DNA of 64,000 nt from Aminobacterium mobile DSM 12262 (lineage in GTDB: Bacteria > Synergistota > Synergistia > Synergistales > Aminobacteriaceae), in the NCBI RefSeq assembly GCF_000526395.1, contig NZ_JAFZ01000001.1, positions 806,001-870,000 on the forward strand, read 5' to 3'. Numbering within the stretch: the first letter of the stretch is position 1; each line of letters begins with the position of its first letter. The position numbers and the translations under genes were made by a program. The notes beneath the pieces are model-generated. The model was given only the letters and a program-made list of their open reading frames with translations, was not told the DNA's origin and did not search any database. This document shows, piece by piece, positions 39,057-46,901 of this stretch.

Positions 39057-39609
39057 CTCATTTCGCGCCAAAGTTTTCCATTTACGAGGGGGGCTGTGGA
39101 CAGGACTGTATCTCCTCATCCTCTTAGGGGCTCGACCTGTTTGGGGAAGAGTTCTTCCTTCCCTTCTGCTTGTGGCGATAGGGCAATTCTTACGATTTTG
39201 GGCTGTGGGATGTATTCAGAAATATCGTGGAGAACAAGTCAAAGCCGACCAGCTCGTTACGTGGGGGCCCTACGCTCTGGTACGAAATCCCCTTTACGTA
39301 GGGAACGGCCTTATAGGTCTGGGATGGGCCGTATTAGCAGGGCCTTGGGTTGTGGCGCTCTTCCTCTTCTCTTTTGCGCTCATATATGGAATCTGGATTG
39401 TGCCCTATGAAGAGAGCTTTCTTCGAGACAAGTTTGGTGAGCGATATGACGAATATTGCCAAGAGACAGGGCGTTTTTTCCCTGTCGCATGGCCGGAGGA
39501 TCGCTTAAGAGGACCATATAACTGGGCGACGGTGTGGAAAAGTGAGCGACACTCTCTTTGGGTAACAATAGCTGGAACAGTGGTTTTATTATCTCGTTTC
39601 CGGTGGTGA
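39046..39609 (+). CDS. Isoprenylcysteine/phospholipid methyltransferase-like membrane protein
   Basis: A 187-residue membrane protein of the ICMT/PEMT superfamily. The SAM-binding motif VTWGPYALVRNPLYVGN and the C-terminal EESFLRDKFGERYDEYCQETGRFFP are diagnostic. Four or so membrane helices are visible. In bacteria these enzymes methylate lipid-like or small hydrophobic substrates; prenyl-protein methylation is unlikely. The 11-base overlap with the YbhN-like gene suggests linked action on a membrane lipid. The substrate is unknown. Confidence 0.83.
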   Translation: MTHNSFRAKVFHLRGGLWTGLYLLILLGARPVWGRVLPSLLLVAIGQFLRFWAVGCIQKYRGEQVKADQLVTWGPYALVRNPLYVGNGLIGLGWAVLAGPWVVALFLFSFALIYGIWIVPYEESFLRDKFGERYDEYCQETGRFFPVAWPEDRLRGPYNWATVWKSERHSLWVTIAGTVVLLSRFRW

Positions 39610-39618
39610 TAAAGAGTC

Positions 39619-40140
39619 ATGAAGGTTGTGCAAAGATATGGAGAGATACCGGGAAAACAGTGGAGTCTCCTCGCTTCTCCTCTAGGGAACTGGATAGTGG
39701 AGTGGTGTGATGATGGTGTTATTTCTCTTTCGCCTAACGGCAAAAAAGAGTCGGTTTTTTCTCACGCTGTACCACCTGCATGGATAACTGAGGCATGGAA
39801 AGCTTTTTGGGAGGGGAACCCCTTCTACATTAACCTCTGCCAAATCGCCCCTCTAGGAACCTTTAGCATGAGAGTATTGGAGATAACATCATGTATTCCA
39901 AGGGGAGAGGTGAGAACCTACCAGGAGATAGCTTCCTTGGCAGGAAATTCTTATGGCGCTCGTGCGGCAGGAAATGCTCTCCGGCGAAATCCCTGGCCTC
40001 TTTTTGTCCCCTGCCATCGAGTTATACGTAAAGATGGAAGACTCGGTGGGTACGCCGGCCCCAGCGGCACGGATTTAAAACGCCGCCTCCTTCAATATGA
40101 AATGGTGCCTGGTTTGAAAAACAGCCACTGCTCGTCCTGA
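39619..40140 (+). CDS. ogt: Methylated-DNA--protein-cysteine methyltransferase
   Basis: A 173-residue suicide repair protein that removes O6-alkyl groups from guanine. The acceptor cysteine is in VPCHRVIRKDGRLGGYAG, and the DNA-binding helix with arginine finger is in YGARAAGNALRRNP. The N-terminal domain is divergent but of normal length. It follows the methyltransferase gene by nine bases. Its last codons form one arm of a hairpin that ends the convergent SDR transcript. Confidence 0.93.
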   Translation: MKVVQRYGEIPGKQWSLLASPLGNWIVEWCDDGVISLSPNGKKESVFSHAVPPAWITEAWKAFWEGNPFYINLCQIAPLGTFSMRVLEITSCIPRGEVRTYQEIASLAGNSYGARAAGNALRRNPWPLFVPCHRVIRKDGRLGGYAGPSGTDLKRRLLQYEMVPGLKNSHCSS

Positions 40141-40159
40141 TAACGGAGAACAGTGGCTG
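40122..40159 (-). terminator. Minus-strand terminator overlapping the ogt 3' end
   Basis: CAGCCACTG (40122-40130) and CAGTGGCTG (40151-40159) are complementary. Read on the minus strand the hairpin is followed by TTTTTC, so it would end the SDR transcript coming from 40242. The loop is 20 bases. Confidence 0.65.
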
Positions 40160-40171
40160 AAAACGTAAGGT

Positions 40172-40207
40172 TATTTATTTCTCAGTAGGTATTTTCATAG
40201 TCGCGCC
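40172..40207 (-). repeat. Degenerate copy of the SDR gene's 3' end
   Basis: This stretch repeats the segment at 40239-40274 with a 67-bp offset and roughly 75-80% identity. On the minus strand it would encode ATMKIPTEK followed by TAA, against DAMEVPIEK and TAA for the real gene. Stop codons follow upstream in that frame, so only the tail survives. It looks like the remnant of a tandem duplicate. Confidence 0.55.
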
Positions 40208-40241
40208 GCAACAGCGAGATTTGGCCGTTAAATGCTACTAT

Positions 40242-41027
40242 TTATTTCTCAATGGGTACTTCCATAGCATCGGAGGATTCTGGTAAAATTTGCCCTCCAT
40301 CAACGACAATAGTCTGCCCTGTAATAAATTTCGCCAGGTCAGAGGCTAAAAAGACCATGGCGTTTCCTATATCTTCAGGTTTTCCTAAAAATCCGAGAGG
40401 AATAGATTTCTTCATGGTGTTATAGTATTCCTCTCCCATACTGAGCAGCCCTTCAGTCTCAATGTTCCCTGGCTGCACGGCATTGATCCTGATGCCGTAT
40501 CGGGCAAGCTCTATTGCGGCAGACCGCATAAATCCGAGCTGGGCGGCTTTAGTTGCCCCATAGTGACTCCATCCAGTATATCCAGTAACGGGGCCTGTAA
40601 TGGAAGATGTAATAACAATATTGCCGCCCCCCTGCTTTTTCATATAGGGAATACACTCTTTAACAGCCAAGAACATCCCCTTCACATTAACTGTATTGAT
40701 ATAATCCCATTCCTCTTCTGACATGTTCTCTATAAGGGACATGGGGAATATTCCTGCATTGCTGCAGAGAATGTCTATTTTCCCATGCCTTTCTATTGCA
40801 GTATCTACCATATTCTTAATATCAGCGGCTTTACTTATATCAGCGACTATATAGGAGATAGCGCCGAAATTCGATAGCTCTTTAACTGTGTTCTGGAGAT
40901 CTTTTTCTGTCCGACCTGTGATGATAACAGTAGCTCCATGATTTAAAAAGGTTTTTGCTATCCCTTTTCCAATACCTTTGCTAGCTCCAGTGACAACCGC
41001 GAATGCCCCTTCGAGAAGACGCTCCAC
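40242..41027 (-). CDS. Short-chain dehydrogenase/reductase (FabG-like)
   Basis: A 261-residue classical SDR. Motifs are TGASKGIGKGIAK for NAD(P), CSNAGIFP, the catalytic serine in TSSITG and YGATK, and the C-terminal ITGQTIVVDGGQ. The start is GTG 41027 with AAGGAG upstream; the ATG at 41045 overlaps that site. The substrate could be a 3-oxoacyl thioester, sugar or alcohol. It is divergent from the secondary alcohol dehydrogenase gene, so a shared carbonyl metabolism is possible. The tail EVPIEK extends beyond the usual end, and a degenerate copy of it lies 67 bp downstream. Confidence 0.88.
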   Translation of the reverse strand: MERLLEGAFAVVTGASKGIGKGIAKTFLNHGATVIITGRTEKDLQNTVKELSNFGAISYIVADISKAADIKNMVDTAIERHGKIDILCSNAGIFPMSLIENMSEEEWDYINTVNVKGMFLAVKECIPYMKKQGGGNIVITSSITGPVTGYTGWSHYGATKAAQLGFMRSAAIELARYGIRINAVQPGNIETEGLLSMGEEYYNTMKKSIPLGFLGKPEDIGNAMVFLASDLAKFITGQTIVVDGGQILPESSDAMEVPIEK

Positions 41028-41072
41028 TAAAATCGCTCCTTCCATAGTTTTGATAATTTATTCACATATAAA

Positions 41073-41101
41073 AGTATAGCATAAATTTGAATAAAAGTTA
41101 A
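41073..41101 (-). promoter_or_regulatory. Promoter of the SDR gene
   Basis: On the minus strand TTAACT (41101-41096), 17 bp, TATACT (41078-41073). It lies 46 bases before GTG 41027 in a very AT-rich divergent region. Confidence 0.5.
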
Positions 41102-41218
41102 AGGAAAATACAATACAAATCACAAAAATTCCAATGCACAGCGTAGAAAAAATTGAGCATAGAATATAGAACAAAGAAAACATTTTATATAAAAAGATAA
41201 TAAAAATATTTATTTTTA

Positions 41219-41246
41219 TTGCCAATATATATTTTTTTGTTATAAT
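41219..41246 (+). promoter_or_regulatory. Promoter of the secondary alcohol dehydrogenase gene
   Basis: TTGCCA at 41219-41224, a 16-bp gap, and a perfect TATAAT at 41241-41246. The leader to ATG 41324 is about 70 bases. The rest of the divergent region 41102-41218 is AT-rich, and I see no further site in it. Confidence 0.65.
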
Positions 41247-41323
41247 GACACATGGGGTTGTGTGAATGTAGTAACGATTTCATGAAGTTGAGAGGTGTTA
41301 AATCTAGGAAGGAGGATTACGTT

Positions 41324-42385
41324 ATGAAGGGGTTTGCTATGTTGGGAATTGGTAAAACAGGTTGGATTGATAAGGACAAGCCAGTTGCCGGTCCTTATGA
41401 CGCTATAGTCCGTCCTATCGCTGTTTCTCCGTGTACATCAGATATCCACACCGTTTTTGAGGGTGCGATTGGAGACAGAAGAGATATGATACTCGGGCAC
41501 GAAGCAGTTGGGGTTGTGACGGAGGTTGGGGCGGAAGTCAAGGATTTCAAGCCTGGAGACAGGGTTATTGTTCCTGCCATTACTCCTGATTGGCGTTCCA
41601 TTGCTGTACAGAGAGGCTTTCCTCAGCACTCGAATGGTCTTCTTGCCGGATGGAAATTTTCTAACTTCAAAGATGGAGTTTTTGCGGAGTTCTTCCATGT
41701 AAACGATGCTGATATGAATCTTGCATTGCTACCTGATAGCGTTTCCTCCAAAGCTGCTGTTATGATTACTGATATGGTAACCACCGGATTTCATGGAGTA
41801 GAGCTGGCGCAGATTGGGTTTGGAATGAGCGTTGCCGTTTTAGGCATTGGGCCAGTGGGGCTTATGGCAGTAGCTGGATCCGCCCTTGCTGGCGCTGGAC
41901 GTATTTTTGCGGTAGGAAGCCGGCCCAAGTGCGTAGAAGTTGCCAAAGCCTATGGCGCTACAGACATTATTAATTACCGAAATGGAGATATTGTAGAACA
42001 GATTATGGAGCTCACCAATGGAGAAGGCGTGGACAGAGTTGTTGTAGCCGCCCCTGGAATTGATATGATCAAGAAGGGCGTTAAGATGGCAAAACCTGGC
42101 TCTGTCATTTCTAATGTTAACTATTATGGAGAAGGGGAAGACCTGTTAATCCCTCGGTTGGAGTGGGGATGTGGCATGGCCCACAAAACTATCAGAGGCG
42201 GCCTGTGCCCTGGAGGACGGGTTCGTATGGAGCGTTTGGCCTCCCTCGTTGAACATGGTCGGTTAGATCCGTCCCTGTTGCTTACTCATGAGTTTAAGAG
42301 TTTCGATAAAATGGAGGAAGCCCTTCTCCTTATGAAGGATAAACCAAAAGATCTCATTAAGCCTATCGTAGTTCTGGAAGATTAG
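41324..42385 (+). CDS. NADP-type zinc secondary-alcohol dehydrogenase
   Basis: A 353-residue medium-chain dehydrogenase closely resembling the Thermoanaerobacter brockii secondary alcohol dehydrogenase as I remember it. It opens MKGFAMLGIGKTGWI and holds the catalytic zinc ligands Cys in VSPCTSDIH, His/Glu in LGHEAVG and Asp in MITDMVTTGFHG. The nucleotide fold is VLGIGPVGLMAVAG, with GSRPKC at the NADP phosphate position. It probably reduces ketones or acetaldehyde-like carbonyls with NADPH during fermentation. ATG 41324 follows GGAGG; an upstream ATG at 41252 has no site. A strong terminator follows. Confidence 0.94.
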   Translation: MKGFAMLGIGKTGWIDKDKPVAGPYDAIVRPIAVSPCTSDIHTVFEGAIGDRRDMILGHEAVGVVTEVGAEVKDFKPGDRVIVPAITPDWRSIAVQRGFPQHSNGLLAGWKFSNFKDGVFAEFFHVNDADMNLALLPDSVSSKAAVMITDMVTTGFHGVELAQIGFGMSVAVLGIGPVGLMAVAGSALAGAGRIFAVGSRPKCVEVAKAYGATDIINYRNGDIVEQIMELTNGEGVDRVVVAAPGIDMIKKGVKMAKPGSVISNVNYYGEGEDLLIPRLEWGCGMAHKTIRGGLCPGGRVRMERLASLVEHGRLDPSLLLTHEFKSFDKMEEALLLMKDKPKDLIKPIVVLED

Positions 42386-42403
42386 AACTGAATTTATACT
42401 GAA

Positions 42404-42437
42404 AGTGGGGGCGTTTATTGGCCCCCACTCTTTTTTT
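42404..42437 (+). terminator. Intrinsic terminator after the alcohol dehydrogenase
   Basis: AGTGGGGGC (42404-42412) and GCCCCCACT (42421-42429) around an eight-base loop, then C and seven T residues. Confidence 0.95.
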
Positions 42438-43680
42438 ACATCCGAAGTAAGTATCCTCCGAAAAGTCGCTGCCATGTATCGTCGTAAATCTTTTTTGGGG
42501 GGACGGGTTTTCGTGCCAACCCTTCCGTTATGGCGGCCTGCGCTACAGCTTCCGCCACCCGCGGGGCCGTTTCGTCTGAGAACAGGTCTGGCAGAAGGTG
42601 TCGCTCGTTCAGACGCCGTTTGTCTACTTCGCTTGCTACAGCTTGAGCAGCTGCGATGAGAATATTTTTATTCAGCCCTGTAGCGCGAACGTCCAGCAAT
42701 CCCCGTACAAGGCCTGGGTAAATATAGAGGTTTGGCATGGCGTTATAGGCTGCTGTCGTCAATCCCATAGCGATAATAGATGCCCCGGCAGCCTCAGCTT
42801 CCTCCCACGTGATCTCCGGCGTAGGCATGGACAAGGCGAAAATAATGGGTTTTTTGTTCATGGTTTTGATGAAACTGGGTGGGAGTGTTCCTCGAGAGGA
42901 AAGGCCGACATACACGTCAGAACCTTTTATGGCCTCTTCCAGCCCGCCACGAAGTTTTTCAGGATTGGTGCGCTCTGACATATTTTGCTGTATGTGATTC
43001 ATAAAAGGATTGTTTGCCCCAAGAATTCCCTTGCTGTTCAGAACTATTACGTTGGGAACACCCACGTAAAGAAGCATATCTGCCACCGCTATTCCCGCAG
43101 CGCCAGCTCCTTGTATAACCACTTTGATTTCAGTTATTTTTTTACCCACCACGGCCAGCGCATTGGTGAGAGCGGCCAGGACTACAGCTGCCGTGCCCTG
43201 CTGATCGTCGGAAAAGACAGGGATCTCAATGGATTGCAGCGCTTTTACAATATCGAAAGTGGCAGGGCTTGAGATATCTTCAATGTCAATAGCTCCAAAA
43301 GAAGGGGCTATGTGGCGGGCAAACTCTATAATCTCGTCTGTTTTATGAGTTTCGATACACATAGGAATGGCGCTAATATCTCCAAAGTTTTTGAAGAGAA
43401 GGCTTTTCCCTTCCATAACAGGAAGGGCCGCATGTGGCCCAATATCGCCCATGCCTAGCACGGCCGTTCCGTCAGAAATAATGGCGAGCCTGTTCCCTCT
43501 CCCTGTATATTCATAGGTTCGGTCATGATCTTCCTGAATCTCTAAAGCAGGGTAAACGCTTCCTTGCGCATAGGCTATAGCCAGATCGTCCTCGTTCCGA
43601 ATGTTGATAGTCGGGTACGTCTTTACTTTCCCGCGAGCTCTTCGATGAAGCTCCAATGCTTTCTGTCTATCGACAGACAC
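42436..43680 (-). CDS. Malic-enzyme family protein with altered substrate motifs
   Basis: A 414-residue protein of the short bacterial malic enzyme family, which oxidatively decarboxylates malate to pyruvate. It keeps the core SDGTAVLGMGDIGP, ALPVMEGKSLLFK (catalytic lysine), the metal residues in IDIEDIS and FSDDQQGTA, and the nucleotide fold VIQGAGAAGIA. Two usually strict motifs differ: AYTPGVA is AYAQGSV near residue 36, and ALANPxPE is ALSMPTPE with M285 in place of the substrate-binding asparagine. It may use a different acid, or be a weak malic enzyme. GTG 43680 follows a GGGGGG run. Confidence 0.85.
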   Translation of the reverse strand: MSVDRQKALELHRRARGKVKTYPTINIRNEDDLAIAYAQGSVYPALEIQEDHDRTYEYTGRGNRLAIISDGTAVLGMGDIGPHAALPVMEGKSLLFKNFGDISAIPMCIETHKTDEIIEFARHIAPSFGAIDIEDISSPATFDIVKALQSIEIPVFSDDQQGTAAVVLAALTNALAVVGKKITEIKVVIQGAGAAGIAVADMLLYVGVPNVIVLNSKGILGANNPFMNHIQQNMSERTNPEKLRGGLEEAIKGSDVYVGLSSRGTLPPSFIKTMNKKPIIFALSMPTPEITWEEAEAAGASIIAMGLTTAAYNAMPNLYIYPGLVRGLLDVRATGLNKNILIAAAQAVASEVDKRRLNERHLLPDLFSDETAPRVAEAVAQAAITEGLARKPVPPKKIYDDTWQRLFGGYLLRM

Positions 43681-43707
43681 AACAATCCCCCCCTCAGTGG
43701 GCGTCTT

Positions 43708-44265
43708 TTATTCTTTGAATAAAGGCAAAAGAGCCTTGAATTCCGGAGTTCCAGACCTCTTCATCAGCTGATAAATCACGGTCTCTGTAGGAACAACAAG
43801 AGCACCTGCCTGAATCATAGTCTGCAAAGCCATCTCATGATTATCATTCTTTCTACTGCCGCAGGCATCGGCTGCAAGCCAAACCGAGAATCCATTCCTC
43901 AATAAGTCCATAGCTGTGGCTAAAACGCAGATATGACTTTCTATACCCCAAAGGACAACTTGTTTCCGTTTATGCCACTCTAATTCTTTCACAAAACCTT
44001 CTTCATCGCAGCAAGAAAAGTGAGTTTTTTCGAAAGCGGGAGCGTGACCTTCAAGGACTTCCAAAATATCACTGTCTGTTCTGCCGAGCCCTTTCGGGTA
44101 TTGTTCCGTATAGACGAGGGGGATCTTGAATACAGCAGCCGTCTGAAGGAGACGGAGAGTATTGGCTTTCACCTCACGATCGTTGGATATAGCTGGAAGA
44201 AGTCGTTCCTGGATATCTATGAATAGGAAGAGGGTTTCCTGACAGGATAGTTTAGAGAGATTCAT
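43708..44265 (-). CDS. Isochorismatase/nicotinamidase-family hydrolase
   Basis: A 185-residue cysteine hydrolase. The triad is visible as D in LFIDIQERLL, K in HKRKQVVLWG and C in GIESHICVLATAMDLL. The cis-peptide GIESH is characteristic of the YcaC-like/isochorismatase-like branch. The start at ATG 44265 has AAGGAGG upstream; the ATG at 44343 does not. It follows on the minus strand upstream of the malic-enzyme-like gene with 28 bases between, so the two may be co-transcribed. The substrate is unknown. Confidence 0.88.
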   Translation of the reverse strand: MNLSKLSCQETLFLFIDIQERLLPAISNDREVKANTLRLLQTAAVFKIPLVYTEQYPKGLGRTDSDILEVLEGHAPAFEKTHFSCCDEEGFVKELEWHKRKQVVLWGIESHICVLATAMDLLRNGFSVWLAADACGSRKNDNHEMALQTMIQAGALVVPTETVIYQLMKRSGTPEFKALLPLFKE

Positions 44266-44398
44266 CTTATTCCTCCTTAATATTGGAATTTTTCTCTTGT
44301 ACCATAAAAAATATTGTAATATAACTCGTGTAATCAGACACACTTTATGTTATGCTTCTCCTCAATAACGTTTGATTTGTACTTTTGGAGGTACTCGA

Positions 44399-45040
44399 AT
44401 GACAAAGCCTCAGGGCGAAAAAAATAACAACGGATCTGAACAGTGGACGGTGCGCGATGTTTTGGTAGCCATGTCTGGTAAGGGATATCCGGCCTATCTG
44501 CTGAAGTTTATAACAGACATACAGCTTTGGATGGAAGATATTCTGTCTGGAGAGGAATGTAAAGAAAGCGAAAGAGATATTTTGATGCCGTACCTAGAGG
44601 AACCCTTCGAGGTGGATATGGATAATTTGTACTCCCGCCTCGAATGGATAGATCAGTTCGCCGACTTGATTCCGTCTACGCGAAAACCTTCGGGACATTG
44701 TGATGCGGTAGTGTTGGCATTAGGGCCAGCTCAGTTTGAGGATGGAATTCGCATGGCTATTGACTATGCCTCTCTTTTTGGCCGTGAGGTGTGTCAGCGT
44801 GTCTGGCTTGTGAGCGATAGCTATATGATTAGCGACCTTCTTCGTTATTCGGCCCATATTAAGGCTCTTTTCAATCAGGGGATCGTGTTCCGCTTTGTTA
44901 TGGTAACCCCATGGGGATGGACAGAAATCCCTATAGGAGAGGAGACACATCCAGGCGGTCGCTTGAACTGGAGGAACCTCCGCAAGGGGTCTCAGGAGGC
45001 TTCAAATGGCCCGAATGGTGAAGACGATCGGGCTCGATAA
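44399..45040 (+). CDS. Unknown cytoplasmic protein
   Basis: I do not recognise this 213-residue protein. ATG 44399 follows GGAGG at good spacing; an upstream ATG at 44372 is less likely. It starts with a polar, disordered-looking stretch (KPQGEKNNNGSEQ), then a mixed alpha/beta body with CDAVVLALGPAQFEDGIRMA and RVWLVSDSYMI strands that suggest a Rossmann-like or universal-stress-like fold, and a basic, disordered C-terminus. No signal or membrane segment. It stops six bases before the -35 box of the tRNA-Pro gene. Confidence 0.72.
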   Translation: MTKPQGEKNNNGSEQWTVRDVLVAMSGKGYPAYLLKFITDIQLWMEDILSGEECKESERDILMPYLEEPFEVDMDNLYSRLEWIDQFADLIPSTRKPSGHCDAVVLALGPAQFEDGIRMAIDYASLFGREVCQRVWLVSDSYMISDLLRYSAHIKALFNQGIVFRFVMVTPWGWTEIPIGEETHPGGRLNWRNLRKGSQEASNGPNGEDDRAR

Positions 45041-45045
45041 GGGGT

Positions 45046-45074
45046 TTGACTGGCTGATCTCTGCGTGATACAAT
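45046..45074 (+). promoter_or_regulatory. tRNA-Pro promoter
   Basis: TTGACT (45046-45051), 17 bp, TACAAT (45069-45074), ending nine bases before the mature tRNA. Confidence 0.75.
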
Positions 45075-45083
45075 CTCGCCGTT

Positions 45084-45161
<78 letters not shown>

Positions 45162-45174
45162 TAAATAAAAATAG

Positions 45175-45204
45175 ATCCTGGCTGATATGGCCAGGATTTT
45201 TTTT
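45175..45204 (+). terminator. Intrinsic terminator after tRNA-Pro
   Basis: ATCCTGGC (45175-45182) pairs with GCCAGGAT (45190-45197), followed by seven more T residues. Confidence 0.93.
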
Positions 45205-45220
45205 AAGGGAAAAATTTAAA

Positions 45221-45249
45221 TTGACTAATGCTGACTATTTTGCTAAAAT
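45221..45249 (+). promoter_or_regulatory. smpB-ssrA promoter
   Basis: TTGACT (45221-45226), exactly 17 bp, TAAAAT (45244-45249). The start site would fall near 45256, so the leader is only about 14 bases and rules out the in-frame ATG at 45255 as a start. Confidence 0.75.
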
Positions 45250-45269
45250 CCGCAATGGAGGGAAATATT

Positions 45270-45731
45270 TTGGCTATCGATAAAATTGCGGTTAATAGAA
45301 AGGCACGCCATGATTACTTTATCCTCGATACTTTTGAGTGCGGTATTGTACTTACAGGTACCGAAATAAAGTCTGTGCGTGCGGGTAGAGTAAATTTAAA
45401 AGACAGTTTTGCTATGATCCGCAACGGAGAACTTTGGCTTATAGGAGTGCATATTTCCCCTTACGAAAAAGGAAGTTACTATAACCATGAACCTGAACGA
45501 GATCGAAAGCTATTGGTGCATAGAGCTGAGATTGTTCGGTTAAATAGTAAGGTTCGCGAAAAAGGTTTAACCCTCGTACCCTTGTCTCTCTATATGAAAA
45601 ATGGACGGCATGCTAAAGTTGAACTGGCTTTGGCGAAGGGTAAGGCCGAACACGATAAGCGTGATGCCATTGCTGAGAAAGATGCAAAACGGGCGATGGC
45701 CCGGGCTATCAGGCGTGATGGAAGAGATTAA
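45270..45731 (+). CDS. smpB: SsrA-binding protein
   Basis: A 153-residue tmRNA partner in trans-translation. It shows KIAVNRKARHDYFILDTFECGIVLTGTEIKS and the segment LIGVHISPYEKGSYYNHEPERDRKLL, then a lysine-rich C-terminal tail that enters the mRNA channel. The start is TTG 45270 with GGAGGG at 45257-45262. Upstream in-frame ATGs at 45228 and 45255 are excluded by the promoter and site positions. Its TAA ends one base before tmRNA, so RNA processing must separate mRNA from ssrA if they share a transcript. Confidence 0.95.
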   Translation: MAIDKIAVNRKARHDYFILDTFECGIVLTGTEIKSVRAGRVNLKDSFAMIRNGELWLIGVHISPYEKGSYYNHEPERDRKLLVHRAEIVRLNSKVREKGLTLVPLSLYMKNGRHAKVELALAKGKAEHDKRDAIAEKDAKRAMARAIRRDGRD

Positions 45732-46083
45732 GGGGGCGACTGGTTTCGACGGCAAGATGGAGGGTCTGGAAGAGCGAGTCGAGGACTCCGCAACCTCGCT
45801 AAACGGCGGAACAACAATAAACGTCAACAATAATAATTACGCACTGGCTGCTTAGTTCAGCCACGTCTTCAGTAGATCAGTCACCGGTCTGCTGAAAGGC
45901 GTCACAATAAGGTGAATGCCTCGCGGAGAGTGTCTCTGGCTTTGCGAGAAAGACAAGGGGGCTTGGGAGCGCAGAATCCTGTTCCTGGGAGTCTGCATCC
46001 GACACTAAATCAGGAACTACACTCGTAGGGCTTCCATGGCTGGCCCTTGTCGGACGGGGGTTCGATTCCCCCCGCCTCCACCA
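45732..46083 (+). ncRNA. ssrA: Transfer-messenger RNA (tmRNA)
   Basis: A 352-base one-piece tmRNA. The 5' end GGGGGCGACTGGTTTCGACG and the 3' end TTCGATTCCC...CGCCTCCACCA form the alanyl-tRNA-like domain with encoded CCA. The tag reading frame ends at TAG 45853-45855 and encodes a tag ending NVNNNNYALAA, perhaps starting at GGA 45808 or ACA 45811. It rescues stalled ribosomes and marks products for ClpXP-type proteolysis through the ALAA end. The 5' end touches the smpB stop codon. The 3' end is a frequent target for integrating islands, and the gene content becomes accessory just after it. Confidence 0.96.
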
Positions 46084-46095
46084 ATTATAAAAGAC

Positions 46096-46138
46096 AAACC
46101 CGTCTCTTTGGGGTATTCCCAGGGTGGCGGGTTTTCTC
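46096..46138 (+). terminator. Terminator after ssrA
   Basis: AAACCCG (46096-46102) pairs with CGGGTTT (46128-46134), with an inner GGGG/CCC pairing, followed by T-rich sequence. Confidence 0.8.
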
Positions 46139-46188
46139 TTTCTTCTCTCTGCACCGCCTGGTAGTTAAATGGCTTCCTTGGGAAGCTT

Positions 46189-46899
46189 TCACTCAAAGCT
46201 GCGCCCTTGACCTTCCTCTTCATAGGTTACTCCGTCACGGATGTGATAAATGCGCTTAAAGGTGGGGATTATTTTTTCATCGTGGGTAACCACAATAACG
46301 GCAGTCTCGAACCTTTGGGCCATATCGTTCAAGATTCTGATGACCGCCAGCGCACGCTCGCTATCAAGTGGGGCAGTCGGTTCATCGGCCAATATTACCG
46401 GCGGGCGATTGACCAAGCCGCGTGCAATGGCTACTCGTTGTTGTTCTCCGCCAGAGAGTTGAGAGGGCATGGCCTTGGCGCGGTGCTCCACATCAAGCGC
46501 TTTTAACAATTCTATTGCTTGTTGACGCGCTTCGGCGTTAGGTTTCCCCGCCAGCATAGGCAGCAGGGCAACGTTGTCGGTAACATCTAGGAAAGGAATC
46601 AGATATGGCGCTTGAAATACAAAGCCGATACGGTCTCGACGTAGCGCGCGAAGATCTTTGATTTTCCAGCCATCGTGATAAATAACATCATCCCCGAGCA
46701 TCATTTGCCCGGCAGTCGGCTCTATCACAGCCCCTAAACATTTAAGCAACGTGCTCTTGCCGGAACCTGAAGGTCCAATCAGCCCAACAACTTCGCCTGG
46801 CGCAACATGCATGTTTACCATCTTCAATGCGTCTACAGCAGTATCGCCACTCCCATAGCGTTTTCTTAACCCCGAGATGCGAACGCCTTTACCCGTCAT
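46189..46899 (-). CDS. ABC transporter ATPase (DevA/LolD/MacB type)
   Basis: A 236-residue ATP-binding subunit of a MacB/LolCDE-like transporter. Walker A GPSGSGKSTLL near residue 42, Q-loop VFQAPYLIPFL, signature LSGGEQQRVAIARGL, Walker B VILADEPTAPLD and the switch histidine in VVTHDEK are present. The usual DEPTGNLD is DEPTAPLD here. It lies two bases after the permease gene in a tetR-HlyD-permease-ATPase operon, the layout of DevBCA exporters. It powers a periplasm-spanning efflux unit whose substrate is unknown. Confidence 0.93.
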   Translation of the reverse strand: MTGKGVRISGLRKRYGSGDTAVDALKMVNMHVAPGEVVGLIGPSGSGKSTLLKCLGAVIEPTAGQMMLGDDVIYHDGWKIKDLRALRRDRIGFVFQAPYLIPFLDVTDNVALLPMLAGKPNAEARQQAIELLKALDVEHRAKAMPSQLSGGEQQRVAIARGLVNRPPVILADEPTAPLDSERALAVIRILNDMAQRFETAVIVVTHDEKIIPTFKRIYHIRDGVTYEEEGQGRSFE

Positions 46900-46901
46900 A
46901 T

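Noticed and set aside
46189-46899. Reading the DevA-like ATPase as LolD or MacB of the host envelope machinery
   Set aside because: The neighbours (HlyD-type adaptor, TetR, FtsX permease) fit an inducible exporter, and no LolC/LolE pair is present.
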